A stretch of 64,000 nucleotides of DNA from Pseudaminobacter soli (ex Li et al. 2025) (GTDB taxonomy: Bacteria; Pseudomonadota; Alphaproteobacteria; Rhizobiales; Rhizobiaceae), in NCBI RefSeq assembly GCF_029892515.1, contig NZ_JARXVF010000006.1, forward strand, positions 124,001-188,000. Direction: 5' to 3'. This document shows, in pieces, positions 20,087 through 29,775 of the stretch (position 1 is its first letter; each line of letters starts with the position of its first letter). The position numbers were made by a program, and so were the translations under genes. The notes under the pieces were generated by a model that saw nothing but the letters and a program-made list of their open reading frames with translations, made no database searches and was not told the DNA's origin.

Positions 20087-20366
20087 TGGAAAACCGTCAA
20101 CACCGCCTTCTGCCTCTCCCACACAGTAGCGCGCAATTGCTAAGGCCCTTTTAAAGGTGACGGTGGAGACAGACGCAGTTCGCGTGGCGATCCGCGCCTG
20201 ATGCGAAACAACACATAATTATGGATTCTGCTAAAGGGATTTTCGGGATGAATCAGATAGGGCAATAGCTGCCTTCGCGAATCCTGCAATCTCGTTGAGA
20301 GCGCCGCTACCCATTCGTTAAGAGGAAGTTAGCCGCTGTTAATCTAGATTTGCGCCCTTCGGACGG

Positions 20367-21473
20367 ATGGATACCCAAACAGGAGGGTGGTTAGTGCGCG
20401 GCCAGACGCAACTGTGTTCATTGCAGCAATCAAGGGGTTTTGCGGCAATGGCCGTCGTCGCCTTCCATCTGACGATAATGCTGACGCTGCCGCGCTATCT
20501 GGGTCAAGAAATCTTTGCCGACTTCACCCGGCGCGGCAATCTTGGTGTCGATTTCTTCTTTGTGCTTTCTGGTTTCATCATCGCCTTCGCCCATGGTCGC
20601 GATATCGGCCGCCCTGATCGCCTACGCAACTACCTAATGCGCCGCTTCGTGCGGCTGTTCCCGGTTTACTGGGTTTATGTCGGCATCTTCTGCGTATTGG
20701 TGGCAATAGGTTTCGGAACAGCTGCCACGCTGCCGGATACGGCCGGCCACTGGATTTCGACCGTATCCCTCATCCGCCTCGACAATTTCGTGTTTCCCAT
20801 CGCGCCCGCTTGGACCCTCGTCCACGAAATGGCCTTCTATCTCGTCTTCGCCCTTTTCATCGTCAGCAGGCGCTCCGGCATGGCGGCCTTCGCGCTCTGG
20901 ATGCTTGGCTGCCTGCTGCTGCGCGAATATCCCGACTATGCCGACTGGACGCCGAGAACCACCTATCTCTCGCCGCTCAACCTCAATTTTCTCGTCGGTA
21001 TACTGGCCTTCTATGGCTGGACGCACGGCAGGCCGATTGTCGTCAAATGCGCGTTCGTTGTTGGTCTTGCGCTGCTGATCGCAATCTATGCGCTCGAAGC
21101 GGGGGGTATGCTCTACAGTCGTCTACAGATCGCCTACGCCGTCGCTTTCGGGCTAATCATCGCCGGCGCCGCGGCTCTTGAGTCCGATGGACAATGGCCG
21201 TCCAAAGTTCGGCTTCTCAACCTGATCGGCGATGCATCCTATTCGATCTATCTGACCCATATTGCCTTTCTTGGCCTACTGGCCAAGATCATGATGGGGC
21301 TGACGGCTCACATGCCGGTACCGCCGAAGCTCTTTTATATATCCGTATTCGTCGGCACGGTTGCCTGTGGCTGCATCCTCCACCTGCTGGTGGAGCGTCC
21401 TCTGGTCGAATTCTTCCGAAATCGGCTAGCCGGCAGATCGGAATTTCCCCTCGTCCAGCAAAAGGCGAGCTGA
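20367..21473 (+). CDS. Acyltransferase 3 family membrane protein (OafA/ExoZ-like)
   Basis: This is a 368-aa integral membrane O-acyltransferase with about ten hydrophobic helices. The family signature at the N-terminus is visible (LQQSRGFAAMAVVAFHLT with the catalytic-type His, then NLGVDFFFVLSGFIIAF). An arginine-rich RRFVRLFPVYWVYV follows at about residue 90. No periplasmic SGNH domain is attached. It likely transfers acetyl or another acyl group to a surface-polysaccharide sugar, like ExoZ. It is the first plus-strand gene after the divergent promoter region at 20087-20366, which is AT-richer than its surroundings. Confidence 0.92.
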   Translation: MDTQTGGWLVRGQTQLCSLQQSRGFAAMAVVAFHLTIMLTLPRYLGQEIFADFTRRGNLGVDFFFVLSGFIIAFAHGRDIGRPDRLRNYLMRRFVRLFPVYWVYVGIFCVLVAIGFGTAATLPDTAGHWISTVSLIRLDNFVFPIAPAWTLVHEMAFYLVFALFIVSRRSGMAAFALWMLGCLLLREYPDYADWTPRTTYLSPLNLNFLVGILAFYGWTHGRPIVVKCAFVVGLALLIAIYALEAGGMLYSRLQIAYAVAFGLIIAGAAALESDGQWPSKVRLLNLIGDASYSIYLTHIAFLGLLAKIMMGLTAHMPVPPKLFYISVFVGTVACGCILHLLVERPLVEFFRNRLAGRSEFPLVQQKAS

Positions 21474-21743
21474 AGGCAAGGCCCCTCTATGGCGTGCGCT
21501 ACTTCGGCGCCGCCGCTTGTCGCCATCATCGCCCGATGACCTTGGGACCGGTGGCGCAAGCTGCGGTCTGGGCGCCTTGACGAGCCTTGTTAGGGACTAG
21601 TCCGCGGGGAGCAATTGGAGGGTCGGATCGCATCTGACGCGACCCAATCGCAAATCCTCGGCTTCAGCAATTCTCTACCGTCCCGTTGCATTACTTGCTT
21701 GTTGGGTTGTAGAGCCAACACCCTGACGGGAACGGAGACAGAC

Positions 21744-23723
21744 ATGGAATTTCGCAAGGACATTAACGGCCTGCGTGCGGTTGCCGTGCTTCTTGTGCTG
21801 CTGTTCCATTTTGGTGCGCCCGGTTTCGATGCCGGCTTCATCGGCGTCGATATCTTCTTCGTCATCTCCGGTTTCTTGATGACTGGGATCATCGCGTCGG
21901 GACTGGAAAAGCGCAGCTTCTCCATTCTCGGCTTCTACCGGGCGCGGCTCGTCCGGCTCTACCCCGCCCTTCTTGCGTTGGTCGCCGCCACGCTGTTTTT
22001 TGGACTGGTCTTTGTCGAGCCCGGCGCTCTTGAGGGCATCGCGCGCGACGGCATCTCGGCGCTGCTCTTCTTTTCAAACATCGTGTTCTGGAAAGAAGCC
22101 GGCTATTTCGGGGCTCCGGCCGACACCATGTGGTTCTTGCACACTTGGTCGCTTTCAGTCGAATGGCAGTTCTACCTAATCTATCCGATCGTCCTGGCTG
22201 TCGCCTTCCCGCTGCTTCCACACCGCACCGCCCGGTACGGCCTGCTGCTGGTGGGTTTCATCCTATCGCTGGCGCTTTCGGTCGTGGCGGGCACGGTCTT
22301 CGCCAACGGGCAGATTGTGTCGGCAGGCTTTTATATGCTGCCTCCAAGGGCGTGGGAGATGTTGGCCGGAGGCCTCGTCGCCCTGTGGCCACGGCGGGCG
22401 GCTTGGTGGGCGCCACGCGCGGCTGGAATCTTGGAGATCGCTGGCGTCGCCATAATCCTTTCGGGCCTGTTCCTGTTCTCCGAGGAAACCCCTTGGCCCT
22501 CATATGCGGCACTTCTGCCTGTTGCGGGGACCATGCTGGTTCTGGCCGCCCGTACGCCGCGCTCGGTCCTCGCGTTTGCGCCCTTCCAGTGGGTCGGGAC
22601 GTGGTCGTACTCGATCTATCTCTGGCACTGGCCGCTGGTCGCGGCGATCGCCTATTTTGGCGTGTCGGCGGCAGCGGTCGCCCCGACCGCCTTCGCACTT
22701 TCGCTCCTTGCCGGCTGGGCGTCCTACAGTTTTGTCGAGCAGCCTTGCCGTACCTTGCTGAAGGGAACTGCAGGCCCAAGCCGTCGTGCCCGTGTCGGTT
22801 TGGTGGCCGTGTTGGCTTGCCCCGCGCTGGCGGTGTCCGCTGCCTGCGCAGTCATCATGATCGAACACGGCCTTCCGCAACGAAACGAAGCGGTAGCGGC
22901 TATCTACGAGGACAGCCTCGCCGCTACTGCCGACTACCGCTTTCCCTTGAACCGTTGCGGCGGAACCACAACCTTCGGAACGGCACTGAGGCCTTGCACG
23001 GTAGGCAGCGCATCGGAACACGAGGACGTGCTGGTGATTGGCGATTCGTTCGCCCAGATGTGGTATGCGCGCGTCGCCGAACTCGAGCCGAAGCTCACCG
23101 ACCATGCCGTGGTCTTCATCACCATGGGAGGCTGTCCGCCCATCGCCGGACTGGAGAGGAAACAGCCCGGCTTCGGCTGCGCTTCCTTCCACCAACGAGA
23201 GATGGAACAGGCGCGCAGTGACCGCTACCGAACAGTCATCTTGGCGGGAATGTGGACCTCTTACTTTACGAAGGACAGAGCGAACTCGATGATCTGCGGC
23301 AAGGATGGGCACTGCCTTTCGACTGGCACCGAACCCGGCCTGAAGGCTGCGCTCGACAGCCTTGCCAGCGAGATCGAGGAATTGCGCGCACTCGGCAAGA
23401 CCGTTGTGGTGCTGACGACCGGCCCGTATCCGGGCTTCAACGTTCCCGCCGAACTGCGCCGGCGCGTTTTCGCAGGGAATGCCCTTGCTGCCGACTGGAC
23501 CTTTGATTTCGCGGCGATCATGGCCCAATCTCAACCCATTGATAAGGGTCTGGAGATGCTGGCCGGCCGTGGAGCAAGTGTTATCGACCTTGCGCGACTG
23601 CTTTGCCAAGGCACGACCTGTTCGGCTGCACGCGACGGCGTTTCCCTCTACAAGGACGCCTCGCATCTGCGCTCGAACTATACTGCTGCCGTTGGCAATT
23701 TCCTCGACCCGTTCATCCGCTAG
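21744..23723 (+). CDS. Acyltransferase 3 with C-terminal SGNH domain (OafA-like)
   Basis: This is a 659-aa fusion of a membrane acyltransferase (KDINGLRAVAVLLVLLFHFG, GFIGVDIFFVISGFLMTGI) and a periplasmic SGNH hydrolase-like domain. The SGNH part shows the GDS block (DVLVIGDSFAQMWYARV) and the late DxxH (YKDASHLRS), so both catalytic blocks are intact. Such two-domain proteins O-acetylate O-antigen or exopolysaccharide. The ATG at 21744 is preceded by GGAGA; the frame is open to 21615 but that part is not protein-like. It is the second of three acyltransferases in this locus. The 270 bp before it contains no other gene. Confidence 0.92.
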   Translation: MEFRKDINGLRAVAVLLVLLFHFGAPGFDAGFIGVDIFFVISGFLMTGIIASGLEKRSFSILGFYRARLVRLYPALLALVAATLFFGLVFVEPGALEGIARDGISALLFFSNIVFWKEAGYFGAPADTMWFLHTWSLSVEWQFYLIYPIVLAVAFPLLPHRTARYGLLLVGFILSLALSVVAGTVFANGQIVSAGFYMLPPRAWEMLAGGLVALWPRRAAWWAPRAAGILEIAGVAIILSGLFLFSEETPWPSYAALLPVAGTMLVLAARTPRSVLAFAPFQWVGTWSYSIYLWHWPLVAAIAYFGVSAAAVAPTAFALSLLAGWASYSFVEQPCRTLLKGTAGPSRRARVGLVAVLACPALAVSAACAVIMIEHGLPQRNEAVAAIYEDSLAATADYRFPLNRCGGTTTFGTALRPCTVGSASEHEDVLVIGDSFAQMWYARVAELEPKLTDHAVVFITMGGCPPIAGLERKQPGFGCASFHQREMEQARSDRYRTVILAGMWTSYFTKDRANSMICGKDGHCLSTGTEPGLKAALDSLASEIEELRALGKTVVVLTTGPYPGFNVPAELRRRVFAGNALAADWTFDFAAIMAQSQPIDKGLEMLAGRGASVIDLARLLCQGTTCSAARDGVSLYKDASHLRSNYTAAVGNFLDPFIR

Positions 23724-23872
23724 GAGCGGCCCGAGTCCGGACTGGCGGAGGTAAATCGCAAAACGACCTCCGTGGGCGATGGTGCAACACTTTAGGTTCT
23801 TACTATCCGGCGTATATCCCGCAACCGGTTCCCATTTTCCGAGATGCGTCGGGGTCGGCTCGGTACTTATCA

Positions 23873-25363
23873 TCAACCATGTTGATGCCCATCTCGCTGC
23901 TCTTGCCGCTCGCCTGCGACGGATGCGTCACGTCGGGCGACCAGTGCGGCTGTCGTTGTCGGGGGGACGCCGCCTGCGCCTGCAAGCGGCGTTCCGCTGC
24001 CGGTGCGGGGTAGCACGTCATTGGCCGGATCCGGCCGCATGGCTGGCAAGTCGTCCGTTTTCGCCCTTGTGACCAGAGCCAAGATCAACACCGTTGGAAT
24101 GGTGAGCATGGTGGTCTTGCCGCTGATGCCGACGGTGGTGGAAATAATCAGGAAGACAAAGAGCAGCGGCAGGATGGCGCCTCGCCCGCTCGCGCGCAGC
24201 ATGTCGACGAACCAGCCTGCGACGCCGAACCACAACACCGTCGACATGACGATGCCATAGCGCACGAGATGGCCGACCCAGGAATTTTCAATGCCCTCGG
24301 TCAAGCCGTTCCATCGCACATTTGTCTCAAGGCCCAGTTTGGTCTGCCCGACCAGGAACTCGCGTAAGCCGAGGCCGCGAAACAGGCTGAACAACTGAAT
24401 GCGGCTCTGAGCGCTGCTTTTGTCATTCAGGAAGCGATTGAGGAAATTGTCGAACAGCCCCATCTGGAACATCGCCGTCACCGCGACGACGCCGAGCGGG
24501 GCAAGCACCAGAACCGCCAGCAGCATCCGGACACTGACGGCCCGGCCACAAAGAAAGCGCAGCACATTCAGACCCATGACCACCGCCGCCACTGCATAGA
24601 CGACCGTGAAAGAGGTCCGCGAACCGATGAACGGCATGGTCACCATGCAAACCAGTAGGATCGGCAGCCGCCAGCGTTGGCTCAGCCCGCGCACGTCGCG
24701 AACGGTGATCAGGATGACGGCATAAACACCGGTGATGAGGGCTCCGATCAGCGGGTGGCCAAAAAGTGCGGTCGCCCGAAACTCCCACGTCTGTTCGCGG
24801 TCGCCAAGAACGAAGGGGAACAGGCGCCAACCGGACAATCCTTCGACGATCGCCAGGAAGCAGTTGAGCACCATGATGATATGCACCGCACGGGCGATGC
24901 TCAGCCGCGTGCGCTCGCCGGCATCCGCAAACAGCATAAAGATCAGCGCCGCGGCCATCAGCGTATCGATGAGAAAGGAAGCGGGCTGATCGGCCTTGTA
25001 GCGGGAGATGAACACCCAAAGCAGGATGCAGGCGGCAAGCAGAAAGACCGAGCCCATGCACCGAAAGAGAAGATCGATCAGATAGCCGACCGGATTGCGA
25101 TTGGCGATCACAGCAAGGCCAAGCGCCAAAGAAAACAAATAGGTGGCTGGATGGATCTTGGAGACGACCGAGCCTCCGACTGAATTGTAGGGGATCCCGA
25201 AGAATTCCAGGGCAAAATTGGACAACGACAGCAGCGCCACCACGCCGGCCAAGAGCAACAGATCGACGATGCCGCGGCCCGTTCTGGGCGGCAGGCTCGA
25301 GATGCCGGCTGCCGCCGGCCTCTCGTCAATCCCCGATCTCGCCGCCATCGTCATCCCACGCAC
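23873..25363 (-). CDS. O-antigen-ligase-like polysaccharide biosynthesis membrane protein, copy 1
   Basis: This is a 496-aa polytopic membrane protein with about 10-12 hydrophobic helices, resembling Wzy/WaaL/VpsF-type polymerases or ligases. Recognisable parts are the first helix after residue 32 (VDLLLLAGVVALLSLSNFAL), a FIGSRTSFTVVYA segment, and a large loop with SSAQSRIQLFSLFRGLGLRE and NSWVGHLVRYGI. It is roughly 90% identical by eye to the gene at 28223-29716, up to about residue 450; the last ~45 residues differ. GTG at 25363 is the likely start (AGGGG upstream), with ATGs 9 and 15 nt downstream. It forms the left arm of a large inverted repeat. Confidence 0.85.
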   Translation of the reverse strand: MRGMTMAARSGIDERPAAAGISSLPPRTGRGIVDLLLLAGVVALLSLSNFALEFFGIPYNSVGGSVVSKIHPATYLFSLALGLAVIANRNPVGYLIDLLFRCMGSVFLLAACILLWVFISRYKADQPASFLIDTLMAAALIFMLFADAGERTRLSIARAVHIIMVLNCFLAIVEGLSGWRLFPFVLGDREQTWEFRATALFGHPLIGALITGVYAVILITVRDVRGLSQRWRLPILLVCMVTMPFIGSRTSFTVVYAVAAVVMGLNVLRFLCGRAVSVRMLLAVLVLAPLGVVAVTAMFQMGLFDNFLNRFLNDKSSAQSRIQLFSLFRGLGLREFLVGQTKLGLETNVRWNGLTEGIENSWVGHLVRYGIVMSTVLWFGVAGWFVDMLRASGRGAILPLLFVFLIISTTVGISGKTTMLTIPTVLILALVTRAKTDDLPAMRPDPANDVLPRTGSGTPLAGAGGVPPTTTAALVARRDASVAGERQEQRDGHQHG

Positions 25364-25442
25364 AAGCCATCGCCCCTGGCCAACCCTAACTCATTGATCT
25401 TTCCAATGAATGAAGCGCGCGGTAATCGTCGACTCACACATT
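24000..25442. repeat. Left arm of ~1.44 kb inverted repeat (ligase gene copy 1)
   Basis: This arm spans most of the ligase-like gene and 79 bp upstream of its start. The non-coding edge is nearly identical to the right arm in reverse complement, including the shared string GAGTCGACGATTACC and the stretch with TTCATTCATTGGAAAGATC. Similarity stops abruptly near 25442 and fades near 24000. Boundaries were judged by eye. Confidence 0.9.
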
Positions 25443-25617
25443 CCTGCTAGACAAATCACGGGAGCGTTCCATTGGCGGGGACGAGACCTGATGACTAGCT
25501 TGGCTCGTGTTCCAATTCGCGGCTCAGGATCCAATAGATTCCCTGCAGATAAGCTTGTCTGTTAGTTGATTGCGCAGCGCCAGCTTGAAACAAAAAGTCA
25601 TCGTTTAGGAGAACAAT

Positions 25618-26700
25618 GTGGAGAAGCTTTATTCCGTCCAGTACCTCCGCGCCTGTGCCGCAATATTGGTTCTGGTAACGCACGCGTTTTCCTATCAGAT
25701 CGGCGACGGTAACCCATTCGTTGGACTCTCAGGTCGTTCTGGCGTCATATTGTTCTTCGTCATCAGCGGCTTCATAATGGTCTATATTTCCGGCGCTGCG
25801 TCTTTTTCGGCCTCCACTTTTCTCAAGCGCAGAGCCATTCGCATCGTGCCGCTCTACTGGCTGTTTACAAGCTTCGCCGCTTTGTTGGCGGCTCTGGCGC
25901 CGAGCCTGTTCAAGAATACTGTTTTCACCTGGCCGCACTTCCTTCAGTCGCTTCTGTTCATCGTCCACGAAGCGCCTGAAACTGGCAGCGCGAGCCCGCT
26001 TCTTTCACTCGGCTGGACGCTCAACAGCGAAGCATATTTCTATGTCGTCTTCGCGATACTTGCTTTCCTGTCCGCAACCTCTCGCCTGGTTCTCCTTACC
26101 GCATTCTTCGTCGCAACATGGCTGGCAGGACTGCTGATCGCACCCACCGACCCCGTCCTCCAGTTTTATCTAAGCACCTCGCCGCTGGCCTTCGCTGCCG
26201 GCACATGGATTGGCTGGCTCTCTTTGAACGGCGACTTTACAGCTGACAGATGGCACATCTGGGCGCTCGGACTTGTTGCGGCTTCAGGCGCCGCGCTCGC
26301 GCTCGCACTTGTATACAATAATACGGGCTTGATTAGCCAGATCCGCTTCGGCGGCCAGGTCGCCTGGGCCGCCGCTCTGCTTCTGCTTGGCCTGGTGCTG
26401 GAAACGAAACTCAAGCGCTGGAGCCTGCTCGAACAGCTCGGCGACGCATCCTACGCCGTCTACCTGTCACATATCTTCGTGATCGGCGCCGTGACTTATT
26501 TGGCCAAGCGCATTATTGGCACGGGTGGAGCAATGACAGTCATGCTGATTGCTGCGGTCAGTATCGTGGCGGCCTGCGTAGCCGGCATAATAATCCACAA
26601 GATGATCGAAAAGCCTTTACTTCGCGCACTGAATGGCAAGCGAAAGGCAGTCGGGACAACATTCGCCGGAGCTGTCGCGGGCGCCGCCGAAAGAACCTAA
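25618..26700 (+). CDS. Acyltransferase 3 family membrane protein (ExoZ-like)
   Basis: This is a 360-aa membrane O-acyltransferase. The GTG start at 25618 has an AGGAGA site 8 nt upstream. The N-terminus gives the family signature (SVQYLRACAAILVLVTHAFS, GVILFFVISGFIMVY) and RRAIRIVPLYWLFTSF, closely resembling ExoZ. It is the third acyltransferase of the locus and the only one inside the inverted repeat. Its promoter must lie in the unique 25443-25617 spacer, apart from the repeated DNA. Base use looks slightly less GC-rich than in its neighbours. Confidence 0.92.
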   Translation: MEKLYSVQYLRACAAILVLVTHAFSYQIGDGNPFVGLSGRSGVILFFVISGFIMVYISGAASFSASTFLKRRAIRIVPLYWLFTSFAALLAALAPSLFKNTVFTWPHFLQSLLFIVHEAPETGSASPLLSLGWTLNSEAYFYVVFAILAFLSATSRLVLLTAFFVATWLAGLLIAPTDPVLQFYLSTSPLAFAAGTWIGWLSLNGDFTADRWHIWALGLVAASGAALALALVYNNTGLISQIRFGGQVAWAAALLLLGLVLETKLKRWSLLEQLGDASYAVYLSHIFVIGAVTYLAKRIIGTGGAMTVMLIAAVSIVAACVAGIIIHKMIEKPLLRALNGKRKAVGTTFAGAVAGAAERT

Positions 26701-26767
26701 CTCGCCGTTGGGTCGCGAGATGAATGTGGTTGGCTAGAGCTGAGCGTTGGTGGTGCAGCCTACCTGG

Positions 26768-28093
26768 TCAGGCAGGCTGTGGCAGCGACACGGACCGTGT
26801 TCGGCCGATCGCAAACCGTGTGAAGCCGATATAGACCAGGGTCTGCAAGCCCCAGGCGATAGCACGCGCAATGATCATGCCGTAGGCGCCGTGATCCTGC
26901 AGAAACCAGGTGCCGATGATGAAGGTCGCCGCCCAACCGGCGGTGATCGAAAGCCCGGTCCACATATAGCCTGACGATACCGGCACCTGTCCCAACGGCA
27001 GGGCTCCCGCAATCATGGCCGAGGCGAACACGACGATCATGAAGATCGGCCAGTGCTGCGCGGGATCGAGTTTAAACAGGAGCAGGAACCAGTCGCCGAA
27101 TAACATCATGACCACGACGAATCCGATGGCGATGACGATGTTGGTACCGATGCCCATGCCGAGCACGTTGAGCACTCGACGGCGGTTGTGTTCACCGAAT
27201 CCGGTTGACAGCATCGGAATTGTCACCTGCACCACGATCTGCGGTGCGAACAGAAGCAGGGTCTCGAGCTGCATGGCGATGAAGTAGAGGCCGACCTGCT
27301 GAAGGCCGTCAGGGTTGCCGACCACGATCGTCGTGCAGATCCAGCTCACCGGCTCGTAAAGAAGGCTCGCCAGTAGCGCAGGTATGGCGTAGCGCGTTAT
27401 CATCGGCCATTGCGACAGCGCTCCGCGAAACGCGAGCGGAATGCCGCGCGCCTTCAATGTGCGAAGCATAGCCGGGGCAGTGATCAGGCTGCCCGCGAGA
27501 TAGGCGCAGCCTAGCGCCGCAAAGCTGCCCGTCAGGCCGTGGAAATAGAGCCCGATCGGCACCGACGCGATCATCAGGCCACCCATGATCATGTTGAGTC
27601 GCGCAATGGTTTTGAATTGCTGCAGGCCGTTAAGAATGGCGACCTGCACGTTGTTCAGCGCGCTGACAACAACGATCGGCGAGATGACCTTGAGATAGAA
27701 CGCCAGTTCCGGCTGCTTCAGGAGCCGGCCGGCGATCGCGTCGGAGAAAAGGAAGATTGCCAAGGCGATAAGAGCGCTGGCACCCGCCACTAGAAGCAGG
27801 GCCATGCCTGCCAGGCGCCCCGCAGTGCCCGGATCGGTCGCAGCGTATGCGGCAATGTTGCGCGTGGCCATGAGGTTGACGCCGGTGGAGGCGAGGAAGG
27901 TGGCCGAGACCAGAGTGCTGTAGGTGACACCGAACCTACCGACGGATTCGATGCCGAACCAGTGCGAGATCAGGATGGTCGTGATCATCGGCGTCAGCCG
28001 GACGGCCACAGTGCCGAGGATTGACCAAATCAGCCCGAGGCTAAAGACGCGAAGGTCAGCCGATTGGGAGATCCTTGTCCTGAGGGACCGCAT
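26768..28093 (-). CDS. Polysaccharide flippase, Wzx/MATE-MOP superfamily
   Basis: This is a 441-aa polytopic protein with about 12-14 helices, starting at the ATG at 28093, which has an AGGAGCG site. Segments such as GLIWSILGTVAVRLTPMITT, RFGVTYSTLVSATFLASTG and the LLASLLYEPVSWICTT region fit the polysaccharide synthesis/flippase group. It would move lipid-linked repeat units across the inner membrane for the adjacent ligase/polymerase-like proteins. It converges with the ExoZ-like gene. Its upstream region is shared with the right repeat arm, so its promoter probably lies within the repeat. Confidence 0.9.
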   Translation of the reverse strand: MRSLRTRISQSADLRVFSLGLIWSILGTVAVRLTPMITTILISHWFGIESVGRFGVTYSTLVSATFLASTGVNLMATRNIAAYAATDPGTAGRLAGMALLLVAGASALIALAIFLFSDAIAGRLLKQPELAFYLKVISPIVVVSALNNVQVAILNGLQQFKTIARLNMIMGGLMIASVPIGLYFHGLTGSFAALGCAYLAGSLITAPAMLRTLKARGIPLAFRGALSQWPMITRYAIPALLASLLYEPVSWICTTIVVGNPDGLQQVGLYFIAMQLETLLLFAPQIVVQVTIPMLSTGFGEHNRRRVLNVLGMGIGTNIVIAIGFVVVMMLFGDWFLLLFKLDPAQHWPIFMIVVFASAMIAGALPLGQVPVSSGYMWTGLSITAGWAATFIIGTWFLQDHGAYGMIIARAIAWGLQTLVYIGFTRFAIGRTRSVSLPQPA

Positions 28094-28141
28094 CAATTCT
28101 CGCTCCTGCTGGTAGGGTCGTTCCGGTGACTGCTTAGCAGT

Positions 28142-29588
28142 TATGTGTGAGTCGACGATTACCGGGCGTTTCATTCATTGGAAAGATCAATGAGTTAGGA
28201 TTGGCCCCAGGGGCGATAGCTTGTGCGTGGAATGACGATGGTGGCAAGATCGGGGATTGACGAAGGGCCCGCGGCAGCCAGCATCCCGAACTTGCCGTAC
28301 AGGCCGGACCGCAGCATCGTCGACCTGTTGCTCCTGGCTGGCGTGGTGGCGCTGCTGTCGTTGTCCAACTTTGCCCTGGAATTCTTCGGACTCCCTTACA
28401 ATTCCATCGGAGGCTCGATCGTCTCCAAGATTCATCCGGCCACTTACCTGTTTTCGTTGGCGCTTGGCCTTGCCGTGATCGCCAACCGCAATCCGGTCGG
28501 CTATCTGATCAATCTACTCTTTCGGTCATTGGGCTCGGTCTTTCTGCTTGCCGCCTGCATCCTGCTTTGGGTGTTTATCTCCCGCTACAAGAACGACCAG
28601 CCCGCTTCCTTTCTGATCGATACGCTGATGGCCGCGGCGCTGATCGTTATGCTGTTCGCGGATGCCGGCGAGCGCACGCGGCTGAGCATCGCCCGCGCGG
28701 TGCACATCATCATGGTGCTCAACTGCTTCCTGGCGATCGTCGAAGGATTGTCCGGTTGGCGCCTGTTCCCCTTCGTTCTTAACGGCCTCCAACAGACATG
28801 GGAATATCGGGCCACGGCGCTTTTCGGCCATCCGCTGATCGGAGCCCTGATCACCGGTGTCTATGCCGTCATCCTGATTACCGTTCGCGACGTGCGGGGG
28901 CTGAGCCAACGCTGGCGGCTGCCGATCCTGCTACTTTGCATGGTGACCATGCCGTTTATCGGTTCGCGGACCTCTTTCACGGTCGTCTATGCAGTGGCGG
29001 CGGCGGTCATGGGTCTGAAGGCGCTGCGCTTTCTACGCGGCGGGGCAGTCAGTGTCCGGATGCTGCTGGCGGTTCTGGTGCTTGCCCCGCTCGGCGTCGT
29101 CGCGGTGACGGCGATGTTCCAGATGGGGCTGTTCGACAATTTTCTCAATCGTTTCATACACGATAAAAGCAGCGCTCAGAGCCGCATTCAGTTGTTCAGC
29201 CTGTTCCGCGACTTCGGCTTGCGCGAATTCCTGGTCGGGCAGACCAGCCTCGTCCTTGACACAAATGTGCGATGGAACGGCTTGACCGAAGGTATCGAGA
29301 ATTCCTGGGTCGGCCACCTCGTGAGCTATGGCATCGTCATGTCGGCGGTGCTGTGGTTCGGCATCGCAGGCTGGTTCGTCGACATGCTGCGCGCCGGCGG
29401 GCGAGGCGCCATCCTGCCGCTGCTCTTTGTCTTCCTGATTATTTCCACCACCGTCGGCATCAGCGGCAAGACCACCATGCTCACCATCCCGACGGTGCTA
29501 ATCCTCGCTCTGGTCGCTGGGGAGGGGGCGGATGGCTTGCCCGCCATGCGGCCGGATTCGACCAATGACGTGCTGTCCCGCATCGGTC
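28142..29588. repeat. Right arm of ~1.44 kb inverted repeat (ligase gene copy 2)
   Basis: This is the reverse-complement counterpart of 24000-25442. It starts about 81 bp upstream of the second ligase gene and ends in the last tenth of it. The arms enclose 2.7 kb of unique DNA (25443-28141) with the ExoZ-like acyltransferase and the flippase. Confidence 0.9.
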
Positions 29589-29716
29589 GCGGACCGCCGC
29601 CTATAGTTGCGGGCGGCGCCCGTCTTCCGACCATCAAAGAAGCGCGCCTGAACGGTGATCAGCCGCAGGTCAGGCCCCCAGGTTTCGCCACTACGCCGGT
29701 GACAGGCGAGGCCTGA
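28223..29716 (+). CDS. O-antigen-ligase-like polysaccharide biosynthesis membrane protein, copy 2
   Basis: This 497-aa paralogue of the gene at 23873-25363 has the same helices and loops (VDLLLLAGVVALLSLSNFAL, FIGSRTSFTVVYA, SSAQSRIQLFSLFRDFGLRE). Differences from copy 1 cluster in the N-terminal tail (residues 15-31), a short periplasmic stretch near residue 185 (LNGLQQ against LGDREQ), and the C-terminal tail after about residue 450. Most others are single conservative changes. Both copies appear intact. It is divergent from the flippase and lies 59 bp before the GH5 gene on the same strand. Confidence 0.85.
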   Translation: MRGMTMVARSGIDEGPAAASIPNLPYRPDRSIVDLLLLAGVVALLSLSNFALEFFGLPYNSIGGSIVSKIHPATYLFSLALGLAVIANRNPVGYLINLLFRSLGSVFLLAACILLWVFISRYKNDQPASFLIDTLMAAALIVMLFADAGERTRLSIARAVHIIMVLNCFLAIVEGLSGWRLFPFVLNGLQQTWEYRATALFGHPLIGALITGVYAVILITVRDVRGLSQRWRLPILLLCMVTMPFIGSRTSFTVVYAVAAAVMGLKALRFLRGGAVSVRMLLAVLVLAPLGVVAVTAMFQMGLFDNFLNRFIHDKSSAQSRIQLFSLFRDFGLREFLVGQTSLVLDTNVRWNGLTEGIENSWVGHLVSYGIVMSAVLWFGIAGWFVDMLRAGGRGAILPLLFVFLIISTTVGISGKTTMLTIPTVLILALVAGEGADGLPAMRPDSTNDVLSRIGRGPPPIVAGGARLPTIKEARLNGDQPQVRPPGFATTPVTGEA

Positions 29717-29775
29717 ATCGCTCAGGAATATGCAACAATGGATTTGCTTGCAGCCGAAATGGACTCCGTTCGCCA

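Noticed and set aside
22500-23876. 458-codon open frame on the minus strand
   Set aside because: It is antisense to the SGNH acyltransferase, which shows intact catalytic motifs. The minus-strand product has no recognisable fold.
24000-29588. The inverted repeat as a composite transposon or IS pair
   Set aside because: The arms encode polysaccharide ligase-like membrane proteins, not transposases, and I saw no terminal IS-type repeats or target duplications.
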